Notes under the pieces: generated by a model
The model's database searches: none
Told to the model about the DNA's origin: nothing
Seen by the model: only the letters and a program-made list of their open reading frames with translations
Position numbers and translations under genes: made by a program
Part shown: positions 1 to 11,753 of the stretch, piece after piece
Layout of the letters: every line of letters begins with the position of its first letter
Numbering within the stretch: position 1 is the first letter of the stretch
Source: Erodium maritimum
Lineage: Eukaryota; Streptophyta; Magnoliopsida; Geraniales; Geraniaceae
Reading direction: 5' to 3'
NCBI GenBank assembly: GCA_963921825.1
Contig: OY997589.1
Coordinates: 43,534,638-43,598,637, forward strand
Length of the DNA stretch: 64,000 bases

Positions 1-3000
1 AGAGCATAACCCCATAAAGAGATTGGGAGATCAGCCCAACTGGTCATGGATCAGACCATATCCAATAAAGTCCGATTTCTCCGCTTGGACACAACATTCA
101 ACTACGGTGTTCCGGGAGGAGTCCATTCTGAAAAGATCCCGCTCTCCACCAAATGATCTAAAAACTCGGTGGTTAAGTATTTCCCACCTCGATCCAATCA
201 AAGTGTCTTAATACTTTTCTCGAGCTGGTTTTCTACATCAGTCTTGAACACCCTTAAATTTATCAAAATCTTCAGACTTATGTCTTATTAAACAGACATA
301 ACCATATCTACTATAATCATTAGTAAATGTGATTAAGTAGCTAAAACCCCTTTGGCCAGCGAACCTATTGGTCCACACACATTCGATTCTATCAGCCCCA
401 ATAATTCACCCCCCCCCCCCCCCCGCTTCACCGTGACCGATAAAGGGAACTTTAGTCATTTTGCACATCAAACAAGCCTTGCACCCGATCGAATGGAATT
501 CGAATGGACCTGAAAGCCCGCACTTTTGAAGTGATGATAGGCGCTTCTTGTTTATGCGGCTCAAATGACACTGCCATAATATAATTAGGCTTAAATCGTT
601 GCATTTAGACCTCTTGGTATTAACATAATATATAGAACTTGAGCCATTTTTACCCATATCTAATACGTACAATCCTCCAATCAAGTTAGTACTAGCATAA
701 AACATATTATTGCATAGAACATTGAAAACTCCATTTCCAATATTAACATTATATCCTTCCTTGTCAAAGACGGATACAAATATAATATTCCTAGTAAAAG
801 TAGGTAAGCAATATACATTATACAATACTAAGACAAGGCCACTTGACAAAGCAAGACTCATGGATCCTACAGCAGTTGCCACAACTCTGAGGTCCACTTC
901 GTGCTTTCCAAACCTCTCCTACTTGCAGCCACTATACGTTAGTGCATGTGTGAGATTCAGTATTGGTATCTAATACCCATGAATCTTTGGAAGTAGAGAG
1001 ATGTAGCTCTATAGAGTTAATACCATATGAAGGCACGGTCCCACCGTACTTCCTTAGATCATCCAGGTTTCCTGATGAAGGCGCAGTCCTACTGCACCTC
1101 TTCAGATCATCCAAGCTATCTGATGAAGGCGCAGTCACACTGCACTTCTTCAGATCAGCCGTGAACTTCCTATAATCCCAGTTCCAATGACCAGGTTGTT
1201 GGGCGTAGAAGCAGACATTCTCAGGTGTCACATCTTTCCCACCAAGTGCGCATGGGCCCCGCCCTTGCCACTTCCAATTCCCTTGTTGACCATCATAATA
1301 TCCTTGAATCCCAGATCCCTGATATTTTTCTTAGCAGTTAATGACACTTCATGTAACTCTGATATGGTCTCAGAGACAGTCTTGTCAAGGACATATTCTT
1401 TGCGTTCAGACTTAAGGACTATACTCAAACTTATGTACCAGTCCAAATAGTTTGTCCCATTTAGTTTGACCCTATCAAGAATGGTTTTTAATGAAAAACT
1501 ATTAATGTTCGCTGAATTTTCCATTTGATCTACAACAGATAAAATTCAATCAGTAAACTAAATAAATTTTATGACGATCAAGCTAAAACACCAACAATCG
1601 ATTCTATACCTTTAGAATCTAAAACCAAGATCCTTGATTCACTCTATCAAGCTGAACGAAGGCTCACCACTCAATCGAGCTATGTAGGTAGGACCTCGTC
1701 CAATCGCATCTAATATGACTCTTGGCTGGGGTATGTACTTAAGTACACGGCTTACCCTATCTGATGATACCCTAGCTCAACCCTAGCTGAGAATCGTAGT
1801 CAGGTCCACCAATTTTCAACTATGACCTGCCACTATGTAGGTGCTCTGCTAAGGCGCATGATACCCACATATGTCGTCCAAACCTACTACCCCGCTTTCC
1901 CATGGATGCTCCGCTAAGGCGCACGACACCCATAGGACGGGGAGGTAGTAAGGTGTTCATAATTGGGAGGTATTGGGCATGACCGATTTTTGCTTGTCCG
2001 ATTGTGTTTAAAACTTTTGGCACATCCTAGATGCGATGAGCACATCAACTACATTCCTAATGTAATGATGCCTCCAATTACATCCAATGTAATTCTTCCT
2101 TCGAACTCGTCAACTACATCCAATGTAATGACGGTTCTAAGGGCTCACAAACAAGGATTCAAAATTCCAATTTTATCTTTGCATGTGAGGTGATATGCTC
2201 GGTAAATAAAGTTAAGCATGTAATTCTAATCCAAAAAATAGAATTAATCATGCATAAACTATACCAAGCATAAAGCGATAAATGTGCACATAATTTCCCC
2301 CTAAACTAACTCCCACTAGCTTCTTGAGCTCCATCGACACCAAGCCGATGCCAACACCCGAAAAGCCACAAAATGACATTTTCGCCCTTTCTTCGTCTTG
2401 AGAAAAAAATTACAATTTAATACACGACTCGCAGGTCGGGAATAAATAAATATTACAAATAAGTGGTTCGACGACCACACCTTGAAAGAATAATTACATG
2501 CTAACTCTAACGGCTCGCAGGCCGTGAAAAGCGATAAATAATTAAAACGAGCTCGGGGCTATTATGCACACCATGTCAATATCACATCACACATCGTGTT
2601 ATCAAACAAGCATGTTATCAAACATCATGTGATTTTCAGGTTTTAATTAATAGCCAAGTTCCGAAATTTTTTGATGCTCGGTTTATCGAAACCTTTCAAA
2701 AATGAAACTTTTGAACATTTGATCTTCGAGTTTGGTCATGACGGTTCCAAACTCGTCATAACTAAAAAAATGGTTTAACCTTGGCATATCAACCATCGAA
2801 TGGTCATGCTCGGCCTAGCTCCGTCCAACGGAGTTCCGTTCGGTCCCCATTTCGTCTCCCCGAGAGTCCCGCTCACCCGAAAAATCAAAAAAAAAAAATT
2901 CAAAATTTCCAGATTTGAAATAATTTTAAAAAATTCATTTTACTTGCATTAAATCCGTAACACAAGAATTTAAAACATGTTATCTAACATTTTGGCAAAT

Positions 3001-3070
3001 TAACATGTCAAAAACCGAAACTTTCAACACCGTCTTGTGAATCCCAAAGGTAGCACGGCTCTGATACCAC
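1..3070 (-). mobile_element. Ty1/copia internal region, left tandem copy (runs off window)
   Basis: This is the 5' half of a minus-strand copia element: leader, gag, protease, GAG-pre-integrase and the start of the integrase core. It matches 6670-9735 base for base except for a few substitutions and the length of a C tract (16 C at 409-424, 13 C at 7078-7090). Its 5' LTR is the shared LTR at 3071-4731; the pol remainder lies left of the window. It carries the same frame breaks as the right copy, so it was already dead when duplicated. Confidence 0.9.
3056..3069 (-). other. Primer-binding site, initiator-Met tRNA (left copia copy)
   Basis: The minus strand reads TGGTATCAGAGCCG one base after the LTR end. 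This is the standard plant LTR-retrotransposon primer-binding site, complementary to the 3' end of initiator methionine tRNA. Confidence 0.9.
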
Positions 3071-4731
3071 TGTTGGGTCTCGAGGTAGGGTTGAAGATGA
3101 ACCAATTCGCGGCGGAAAAGCAATGAAAACCATGAAACAACTAACAACGAATGAATTCACAAGAGAAAAATTCAGCATTATTTCTTAGCAAAACAAGAAC
3201 ACCGGGTAACAAATTATTGGCTTGAGTCTCCAAGACGCCTATGTATCCACATGGTAATCAAAGCCATGTAGTTCTTCTCTTTGAGGACTCAAGAACACAA
3301 AAATGGAGGTAGGAGCTTGCCTTGGCCGAAATTGCAAGGGAGAGGAGGGAGAAGTTGTGTTTCCTATTCTTATATTGTGTTTGTTATGTTGAAAAAAGAT
3401 GACTTAAACATAACAAACTCCATCAACTTGTCAAACTAAAAGCATAAGACATGTATCTTCACAAGTAAGGTGTAAATAGGACAAAGTATGGCTAGACAAG
3501 ATGGGGTTAGGTGGTGAATCACCAACACCTTAAACCTTGTCTTGCTTACTTAGTACTAATTAATCAAGACTCAATTAATTATTTCCATAGGCCTTGGTTG
3601 CATGGGCCTCTTGGAACATGGCCTGTGGCCATTCCCTATGAGGTCCCGTGATGTGCTCATCGCCTCCAAGCCTTTCATACCAGAAATGTCCAACATTATC
3701 CGATGTGATCAATCCCAAGACTCCAAGCCTTGTCTCGATCCGTAATGTCATATGCACTTACGGGCGCATGACCCAAAACCCAGTTTTGGTCATGTCCCGA
3801 GACAACTCCTTTTTGGCCATTCTACATAAATGTGTCAATGAGTTTCACCCTCCGGTGTGACCCTTAGGTTTATGCACGTCAATAGATCAACGTAAAATCC
3901 CATTTTACTTGATCCTATTTAAGTGACAACTAACGAGACTTTAGTATTTGCTGACACTGCATAACGAATCGACCATGTCGATTCTAACCTTTCCGTCGTC
4001 CATGTCATTGTCCTTTTATCTCTAATATCCTGATTGATATAAGGCATAGAGCCGTCATCCTTATTATTCTCAATCACTGTTCCTTGATATGTGAGATGAT
4101 TGAATATATGATACACAGTATCATGTAATTGGCCATGCTATTCTTTCAATCACTCTCGATCAAGCGGTCGAGAATCGATATCTTTCCCATACCGTAGTAT
4201 GAGGGATAAATCCCTTAGCCGTCTTTCATGTCACTTATGTAGTCCGTCCCCAAGCCAATCCTAGCCGTTATGGAAGCCATGTTACAGACAACATTAGGCT
4301 CAGGTCAAACTCAGTTGTTTATTGGATAATGATCACAAAGACTCCTTGGTCTAAGGATACATGACAAGCTACGACAATGAATATGTTCATGACTTGATCT
4401 ATGGCACATATTCATGTTGGGTCGTCAAATATTATGTCCCAAATGATATCTATGATCAGACTCCAGATCCCATTCCAATGACTAACAGAACGTAAGCCAT
4501 AAAGAGCCATCTTTCATACTAATCGCTTCTAGTGAAGCTTTGTTGACTAAGGACCCAACGAGTGTGATCTATCTCGATCTATAGTTCTATTCGCATTATG
4601 GGCATAGATCAGAGCACACATCGATATATTACTCCAGCACATAAGTAATATAAAGCCGTTTTATTTTTATTGCTAACATTGATATATACATTTGGACATT
4701 TAGGATTTAACTACGGGCACTAAGACTAACA
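3071..4731 (-). repeat. Copia LTR shared by two tandem elements (1661 bp)
   Basis: On the minus strand the LTR begins TGTTAGTC and ends CCCAACA, so it has TGTT/AACA ends. On its low-coordinate side lies a tRNA-iMet primer-binding site (3056-3069), so it is the 5' LTR of the left copy. On its high-coordinate side lies a purine tract (GGGAAAATGAGAGAT on the minus strand), so it is also the 3' LTR of the right copy. One LTR serving two internal regions is the signature of unequal crossing-over between LTRs. Confidence 0.9.
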
Positions 4732-4747
4732 ATCTCTCATTTTCCCT
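4732..4747 (-). other. Polypurine tract of copia element
   Basis: The minus strand reads GGGAAAATGAGAGAT immediately before the TGTTAG start of the LTR. This is the expected position and composition for plus-strand DNA priming, and it fixes the LTR edge at 4731. Confidence 0.8.
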
Positions 4748-5256
4748 AGTTCCAATCTAAACTCCAATATGTCCCCATCGACTTTACATGTCTAACATGT
4801 TTAGGCAGTAACACTACCTTAGTCAAAGGGTTGGCTATGTTATCATCTGTTGCAATATAGGTTATCTTCACTTCACCTCGGTTCAGTATTTCTCTGATGA
4901 GGTGGATACGTCGTAGTACATGTTTGGATTTGTTATGCGATCTGAGCTTTTAGCTTGCGGAATGTACCTTGTGTTGTCGCAAAATGGATTCACTGGGTTG
5001 GATGGGTTTTTAGTTACACCCAACCATGTCGTGAATTTCAAAATCCACATAGCCTCCTTAGGTGCCTCCGGGTGGGTATCTTGCTTTACGCTTTCCCAGC
5101 TAAAGCTCTGCCATTCAGCGTAAACACATATCCTTACTGACTTCTAAAGTCATCTGGATTTGTCTTGGAAAACTAGCGTCTCCTCATCCTTCGACGACTA
5201 GTTCAGCATCATCTTTCCCCTGGGTTAGACTGATGTCTACGGGTACAACATAAGGC

Positions 5257-5890
5257 TTACAAGACATCCAGTCTCGTACATGTCATGGCATAATTATCGA
5301 TCATGCCCCCGGCGCATGGGATTCGCATCATCCTTTTCAGCTCATCAAGTGTCTTAGGACACTGATTCTTGTTGAGATGAATGTCATGAGTAGTGGGTAA
5401 GAGTCCTTTCTTTGAATCGAGCATTGAGAACCTACTCAATGCCTTGTTCACATAGGTTCCCTGACTTAAATCCAAGACCCTCTTGGTGCGATCTCTACAT
5501 ATCTTAATCCCTAAGATATAAGTAGCATCGCCTAAGTCCTTTATTGAGAAACACTTCCTCAACCAAGCTTTGGTCTCGTGCAAGGTTGGCATGTCGTTTT
5601 CAATGAGCACCAGAAAGGTAATCTTGCTCCCACTAGCCTTCTTATAAACGCAAGATTCATCCTCGTTCTTGATTAAGCCAAATCCAATTACAGCTTCATC
5701 AAAACGAATGTTCTAACTCCGAGAAGCTTGTTTCCATCCATAAATATTTTCCTTATTCTTCGGATCGACAAAACCTTTTGGCTGAGACATAAAACGTCAT
5801 CAGTCAAACTTCCATTTAGGAAAGCGGTTTTGACATCCACTTTTCATATCTCGCAATTATGATACGCAGTTATGTCAAGAAGTATGTGGA
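5257..5890 (-). pseudogene. Copia reverse transcriptase palm / RNase H start, catalytic box deleted
   Basis: The frame reads ...GSKITFLVL directly into IENDMPTLHETKAWL and FSIKDLGDATYILGIKI. In intact copia Pol a YVDD box stands between FLVL and the xNDxPTL motif; here that box is gone, apparently by a short in-frame deletion. The conserved DLG..YILGI block follows, then LSQ.YV..AL. Reverse transcriptase activity is therefore not expected. Confidence 0.78.
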
Positions 5891-5909
5891 TCGATTTTGA
5901 CCATAGCCA

Positions 5910-6545
5910 CTAGAGAGAAGGTTTCCTCATAGTCAATCCATTGGATATGCCTACAACCTTTCGCCACAAGGTCAGAGGGTTTCCGTCCATGTCCATCTTC
6001 ACCTTGAAGATCCATTTGCATCTGATGGTCCTCACACCATTGATGGGATCAAATAGTTCCCAGACTTGGTTGTCCGACATGGACTGCATTTCCTCCCTCA
6101 TGGCTCCCAACCATAACTCGGAGTCGGGCCCATCCACGAATTCCTGAAAGGTGGCTGGATCATCGCGATCCACCATGATTTCATTGTCACCTCCGGATAC
6201 CATATCTTGGAGGTGGACGATTGATCCTTTCAGATCGCCTTGGACCTTCCAGAATTGTAACAGGAATTGGTTCTTACTCTACGACCATCTCTGGTTCCCT
6301 TTCTACTAGGTTGTCAATTGGTTTAGACGGATCTGTACCATCCTAAATTTCTTCGACATGCATAGTCCTCCCAATGACATATTTGGAAACAAAACTCCTT
6401 TTTCCATAAAGACCTCACCCCAAGCGACGAACACCATGTTCTCACTGGGTTTGTAGAAGTAGTATCCTCTTGTTGCTTTGGGATACCCCACTAAGGTGCA
6501 TATCTCAAATCTTGGTTCGAGCTTAGTTGAAACCAAATGTTTCAC
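5910..6545 (-). pseudogene. Copia reverse transcriptase, N-terminal part
   Basis: Two frames. 6306-6545 carries KATRGYYFYKPSENMVFV, the pre-RT linker conserved in copia Pol. 5910-6203 carries DPATFQEFVDGPDSELWLGA and NQVWELFDP, the start of the RVT_2 family. A gap with stops separates them. Confidence 0.75.
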
Positions 6546-6549
6546 ATAA

Positions 6550-7074
6550 GCCTCGCAACCACAAATTTTTAGGAAGGACTAAGCGGGCATCTTCCCATGC
6601 CATTTCTAAAATAGTGTCCCTTCCACAGCCTTCGTCGGAGCCCGATTCACTATGAATGCGGTTGTCTCTAGAGCATAACCCCATAAAGAGATTGGGAGAT
6701 CAGCCCAACTGGTCATGGATCAGACCATATCCAATAAAGTCCGATTTCTCCGCTTGGACACAACATTCAACTACGGTGTTCCGGGAGGAGTCCATTCTGA
6801 AAAGATCCCGCTCTCCACCAAATGATCTAAAAACTCGGTGGTTAAGTATTTCCCACCTCGATCCAATCAAAGTGTCTTAATACTTTTCTCGAGCTGGTTT
6901 TCTACATCAGTCTTGAACACCCTTAAATTTATCAAAATCTTCAGACTTATGTCTTATTAAACAGACATAACCATATCTACTATAATCATTAGTAAATGTG
7001 ATTAAGTAGCTAAAACCCCTTTGGCCAGCGAACCTATTGGTCCACACACATTCGATTCTATCAGCCCCAATAAT
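6550..7074 (-). pseudogene. Copia integrase core, frameshifted
   Basis: Reading across frames on the minus strand gives GLIESNVCGPIGS, then RGFSYLITFTNDYSRYGYV, then LDRGGKYLTTEFLDHL, which are the expected copia integrase core blocks. The first catalytic Asp position reads Asn (SNVCG), and a stop precedes the LDRGG block where a CGA to TGA change would explain it. The window's first ~400 bases are the equivalent of this region in the left copy. Confidence 0.7.
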
Positions 7075-7563
7075 TCACCCCCCCCCCCCCGCTTCACCGT
7101 GACCGATAAAGGAAACTTTAGTCATTTTGCACATCAAACAAGCCTTGCACCCGATCGAATGGAATTCGAATGGACCTGAAAGCCCGCACTTTTGAAGTGA
7201 TGATAGGCGCTTCTTGTTTATGCGGCTCAAATGACACTGCCATAATATAATTAGGCTTAAATCGTTGCATTTAGACCTCTTGGTATTAACATAATATATA
7301 GAACTTGAGCCATTTTTACCCATATCTAATACGTACAATCCTCCAATCAAGTTAGTACTAGCATAAAACATATTATTGCATAGAACATTGAAAACTCCAT
7401 TTCCAATATTAACATTATATCCTTCCTTGTCAAAGACGGATACAAATATAATATTCCTAGTAAAAGTAGGTAAGCAATATACATTATACAATACTAAGAC
7501 AAGGCCACTTGACAAAGCAAGACTCATGGATCCTACAGCAGTTGCCACAACTCTGAGGTCCAC
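7075..7563 (-). pseudogene. Copia GAG-pre-integrase / integrase zinc-binding domain
   Basis: Contains a pattern like LYVLDMGKNGSSSIYYVNT, then WQCHLSRINKKRL and a CKACLMCKM pair. The His-His-Cys-Cys spacing is that of the copia integrase N-terminal zinc-binding domain (the usual WHxRLGHxN is altered). Ends in a glycine run encoded by the C homopolymer (13 C here, 16 C in the left copy at 406-897), where the frame is lost. Confidence 0.75.
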
Positions 7564-7597
7564 TTCGTGCTTTCCAAACCTCTCCTACTTGCAGCCA

Positions 7598-7897
7598 CTA
7601 TACGTTAGTGCATGTGTGAGATTCAGTATTGGTATCTAATACCCATGAATCTTTGGAAGTAGAGAGATGTAGCTCTATAGAGTTAATACCATATGAAGGC
7701 ACGGTCCCACCGTACTTCCTTAGATCATCCAGGTTTCCTGATGAAGGCGCAGTCCTACTGCACCTCTTCAGATCATCCAAGCTATCTGATGAAGGCGCAG
7801 TCACACTGCACTTCTTCAGATCAGCCGTGAACTTCCTATAATCCCAGTTCCAATGACCAGGTTGTTGGGCGTAGAAGCAGACATTCTCAGGTGTCAC
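7598..7897 (-). pseudogene. Copia nucleocapsid knuckle, repeat linker and protease start
   Basis: Contains CFYAQQPGHWNWDY, a degenerate CCHC zinc knuckle in which the second Cys and the last Cys are replaced. Then come three tandem 16-residue units of the type DDLKRCSRTAPSSGNL, then DSWVLDTNTESHTC. The last matches the copia protease active site, but the usual DTG is DTN. Copy in the left unit: 932-1231. Confidence 0.7.
7696..7826 (-). repeat. 48-bp tandem repeat (3 units) in copia gag-protease linker
   Basis: Three consecutive units share the core GATCATCCA...CTGATGAAGGCGCAGTC...CTGCAC on the plus strand, each encoding about 16 residues in frame. The same array is in the left tandem copy at about 1030-1160. 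Confidence 0.7.
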
Positions 7898-8190
7898 ATC
7901 TTTCCCACCAAGTGCGCATGGGCCCCGCCCTTGCCACTTCCAATTCCCTTGTTGACCATCATAATATCCTTGAATCCCAGATCCCTGATATTTTTCTTAG
8001 CAGTTAATGACACTTCATGTAACTCTGATATGGTCTCAGAGACAGTCTTGTCAAGGACATATTCTTTGCGTTCAGACTTAAGGACTATACTCAAACTTAT
8101 GTACCAGTCCAAATAGTTTGTCCCATTTAGTTTGACCCTATCAAGAATGGTTTTTAATGAAAAACTATTAATGTTCGCTGAATTTTCCAT
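7894..8190 (-). pseudogene. Copia gag N-terminal fragment
   Basis: Starts MENSANINSFSLKTILDR followed by a LNGTNYLDWYISL stretch and KKEYVLDK-like residues, the typical copia Gag N-terminus (the F/W-rich LNGxNYxxW motif). The usual long central Gag helical region is absent: after about 60 codons the frame passes into unrelated residues and the nucleocapsid follows almost at once, so an internal deletion is likely. An identical copy lies at 1228-1524. Confidence 0.75.
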
Positions 8191-9720
8191 TTGATCTACA
8201 ACAGATAAAATTCAATCAGTAAACTAAATAAATTTTATGACGATCAAGCTAAAACACCAACAATCGATTCTATACCTTTAGAATCTAAAACCAAGATCCT
8301 TGATTCACTCTATCAAGCTGAACGAAGGCTCACCACTCAATCGAGCTATGTAGGTAGGACCTCGTCCAATCGCATCTAATATGACTCTTGGCTGGGGTAT
8401 GTACTTAAGTACACGGCTTACCCTATCTGATGATACCCTAGCTCAACCCTAGCTGAGAATCGTAGTCAGGTCCACCAATTTTCAACTATGACCTGCCACT
8501 ATGTAGGTGCTCTGCTAAGGCGCATGATACCCACATATGTCGTCCAAACCTACTACCCCGCTTTCCCATGGATGCTCCGCTAAGGCGCACGACACCCATA
8601 GGACGGGGAGGTAGTAAGGTGTTCATAATTGGGAGGTATTGGACATGACCGATTTTTGCTTGTCCGATTGTGTTTAAAACTTTTGGCACATCCTAGATGC
8701 GATGAGCACATCAACTACATTCCTAATGTAATGATGCCTCCAATTACATCCAATGTAATTCTTCCTTCGAACTCGTCAACTACATCCAATGTAATGACGG
8801 TTCTAAGGGCTCACAAACAAGGATTCAAAATTCCAATTTTATCTTTGCATGTGAGGTGATATGCTCGGTAAATAAAGTTAAGCATGTAATTCTAATCCAA
8901 AAAATAGAATTAATCATGCATAAACTATACCAAGCATAAAGCGATAAATGTGCACATAATTTCCCCCTAAACTAACTCCCACTAGCTTCTTGAGCTCCAT
9001 CGACACCAAGCCGATGTCAACACCCGAAAAGCCACAAAATGACATTTTCGCCCTTTCTTCGTCTTGAGAAAAAAATTACAATTTAATACACGACTCGCAG
9101 GTCGGGAATAAATAAATATTACAAATAAGTGGTTCGACGACCACACCTTGAAAGAATAATTACATGCTAACTCTAACGGCTCGCAGGCCGTGAAAAGCGA
9201 TAAATAATTAAAACGAGCTCGGGGCTATTATGCACACCATGTCAATATCACATCACACATCGTGTTATCAAACAAGCATGTTATCAAACATCATGTGATT
9301 TTCAGGTTTTAATTAATAGCCAAGTTCCGAAATTTTTTGATGCTCGGTTTATCGAAACCTTTCAAAAATGAAACTTTTGAACATTTGATCTTCGAGTTTG
9401 GTCATGACGGTTCCAAACTCGTCATAACTAAAAAAATGGTTTAACCTTGGCATATCAACCATCGAATGGTCATGCTCGGCCTAGCTCCGTCCAACGGAGT
9501 TCCGTTCGGTCCCCATTTCGTCTCCCCGAGAGTCCCGCTCACCCGAAAAATCAAAAAAAAAAATTCAAAATTTCCAGATTTGAAATAATTTTAAAAAATT
9601 CATTTTACTTGCATTAAATCCGTAACACAAGAATTTAAAACATGTTATCTAACATTTTGGCAAATTAACATGTCAAAAACCGAAACTTTCAACACCGTCT
9701 TGTGAATCCCAAAGGTAGCA
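8191..9720 (-). other. Copia 5' leader, about 1.5 kb, no clear gene
   Basis: AT-rich untranslated stretch between the primer-binding site and the gag start. I see no conserved coding frame; short open frames such as those near 8486-8859 have no recognisable family. The left copy holds the same leader at 1525-3055. Confidence 0.6.
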
Positions 9721-9734
9721 CGGCTCTGATACCA
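9721..9734 (-). other. Primer-binding site, initiator-Met tRNA (right copia copy)
   Basis: The minus strand carries the same TGGTATCAGAGCCG as the left copy, one base from the LTR end at 9736. Confidence 0.9.
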
Positions 9735-9735
9735 C

Positions 9736-10736
9736 TGTTGGGTCTCGAGGTAGGGTTGAAGATGAACCAATTCGCGGCGGAAAAGCAATGAAAACCATGA
9801 AACAACTAACAACGAATGAATTCACAAGAGAAAAATTCAGCATTATTTCTTAGCAAAACAAGAACACCGGGTAACAAATTATTGGCTTGAGTCTCCAAGA
9901 CGCCTATGTATCCACATGGTAATCAAAGCCATGTAGTTCTTCTCTTTGAGGACTCAAGAACACAAAAATGGAGGTAGGAGCTTGCCTTGGCCGAAATTGC
10001 AAGGGAGAGGAGGGAGAAGTTGTGTTTCCTATTCTTATATTGTGTTTGTTATGTTGAAAAAAGATGACTTAAACATAACAAACTCCATCAACTTGTCAAA
10101 CTAAAAGCATAAGACATGTATCTTCACAAGTAAGGTGTAAATAGGACAAAGTATGGCTAGACAAGATGGGGTTAGGTGGTGAATCACCAACACCTTAAAC
10201 CTTGTCTTGCTTACTTAGTACTAATTAATCAAGACTCAATTAATTATTTCCATAGGCCTTGGTTGCATGGGCCTCTTGGAACATGGCCTGTGGCCATTCC
10301 CTATGAGGTCCCGTGATGTGCTCATCGCCTCCAAGCCTTTCATACCAGAAATGTCCAACATTATCCGATGTGATCAATCCCAAGACTCCAAGCCTTGTCT
10401 CGATCCGTAATGTCATATGCACTTACGGGCGCATGACCCAAAACCCAGTTTTGGTCATGTCCCGAGACAACTCCTTTTTGGCCATTCTACATAAATGTGT
10501 CAATGAGTTTCACCCTCCGGTGTGACCCTTAGGTTTATGCACGTCAATAGATCAACGTAAAATCCCATTTTACTTGATCCTATTTAAGTGACAACTAACG
10601 AGACTTTAGTATTTGCTGACACTGCATAACGAATCGACCATGTCGATTCTAACCTTTCCGTCGTCCCTGTCATTGTCCTTTTATCTCTAATATCCTGATT
10701 GATATAAGGCATAGAGCCGTCATCCTTATTATTCTC
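9736..10736 (-). repeat. Truncated copia 5' LTR
   Basis: It matches 3071-4071 of the intact LTR and stops abruptly inside an ATTATTCTC motif. The distal ~660 bp, including the LTR start and probably U3 promoter sequence, are missing. From 10737 the sequence is gypsy-derived. Confidence 0.88.
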
Positions 10737-10799
10737 TAATATCTTGTTGTTGTTTGTTGAACTTTGCTTGTGATTGTGATTGTGGTTGCCTGAGGTTGG

Positions 10800-11100
10800 A
10801 AACCCGACTTTGTGTCGGGGAAGTTGCGTGGTGTGTCTAGCCTCCCGACAGAGGTCGGGGGTAGGGGAGAGGTTGTGGGCTAGCCTCCCGACAGGGATCG
10901 GGAGAAGGATTGCGAGGTTGGTGGTGTGGCTAGCCTCCTGGACAGAGGTCGGGGGTAGGGGAGAGGTTGTGGGATAGCCTCCCGGCTGTGTGTCGGGAGA
11001 AGTTTCGTGGGTTGCGCGGGTGTGGCTAGCCTCCCGACAGAGGTCGGGGGTATGGGAGAGGTTGTGGGCTAGCCTCCCTACTGAGATCGAGAGAAGTTGC
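10800..11100 (+). repeat. Tandem repeat in gypsy LTR (about 100-bp units)
   Basis: Units built on GGCTAGCCTCCCGACAGAGG followed by TCGGGGGTAGGGGAGAGG and TTGTGGGCTAGCC recur about three times, each with an internal imperfect second half (CTAGCCTCCCGACAGGGATCGGG). G-rich and only partly conserved between units. Confidence 0.7.
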
Positions 11101-11739
11101 GCGACAGGTCGACCGCCTGACTTGACATGGATCGGTAAAGGGCGAGAGAGAGGGGGTTACTGAGCAGCTGGAGTGCGATCCTTTGTGATCTTGTTTGGTG
11201 TGCGATCCTTTGTGATCTTGGGTGTTACGTGGTGGTCTGTCGTGTCTTTGGAGGATGTCGTCGATCGTTGTGTCGGGTCTACTTTACGTGTCCGAGTGTT
11301 GAGTCGGTTGAGGAAAGTATCTGCGGGTTGTGTGTCAGTTGAGTTACTTGAGTTTGGGGATAGTGATCCCCGGTGTTGAGTTGGTTGTTTGTGTTACCGG
11401 CATTGTCTGCTAAGTATGCCGCAGTCAGTCTGTTATCCGTGGTGGTGAGCGAACGCTCATCCCTAGCTGCTTTTCCTACAGGTACTGGTCGCAGGTTGGA
11501 CTAGGTGAGCTTCTGAAGCTTGAAGAGCTAGGAGCGGGATTCTGGGTTTACTTTTGAGTCTAGCGACGTATTACCTTGCTTTTTGTCCATTTGTTGGGAC
11601 ATGCTTTTAAGTTGTAAATGATTATTTTGATGAACAAAGGGTGGTTTTAAAGCGATTTATGTAAAGGGTTTCAAAATGTTTTATTGTTTTAAATGTTCGC
11701 GTCCCAAGTTCGGTTTACTAAAATTGGGGCTTGACAGCT

Positions 11740-11753
11740 TGGTATCAGAGCTC
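11740..11753 (+). other. Primer-binding site, initiator-Met tRNA (gypsy fragment)
   Basis: TGGTATCAGAGCTC lies three bases after the LTR end TTGACA and matches the initiator-Met tRNA 3' end. Confidence 0.88.

Larger units (their letters stand above)
3071..10736 (-). mobile_element. Ty1/copia element, right tandem copy, 5' LTR truncated
   Basis: In minus-strand order: 5' LTR remnant 9736-10736, primer-binding site 9721-9734, a long leader to about 8191, gag, protease, integrase, reverse transcriptase/RNase H down to about 4750, purine tract, 3' LTR 3071-4731. Domain order PR-INT-RT-RH places it in Ty1/copia. The coding region is broken by stops and frameshifts and the reverse transcriptase catalytic box is missing, so it is non-autonomous. 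The family within copia cannot be named safely by eye. Confidence 0.88.

Noticed and set aside
710..1450. Plus-strand open frames across the copia gag and integrase region
   Set aside because: They are antisense to recognisable copia domains and show no family of their own.
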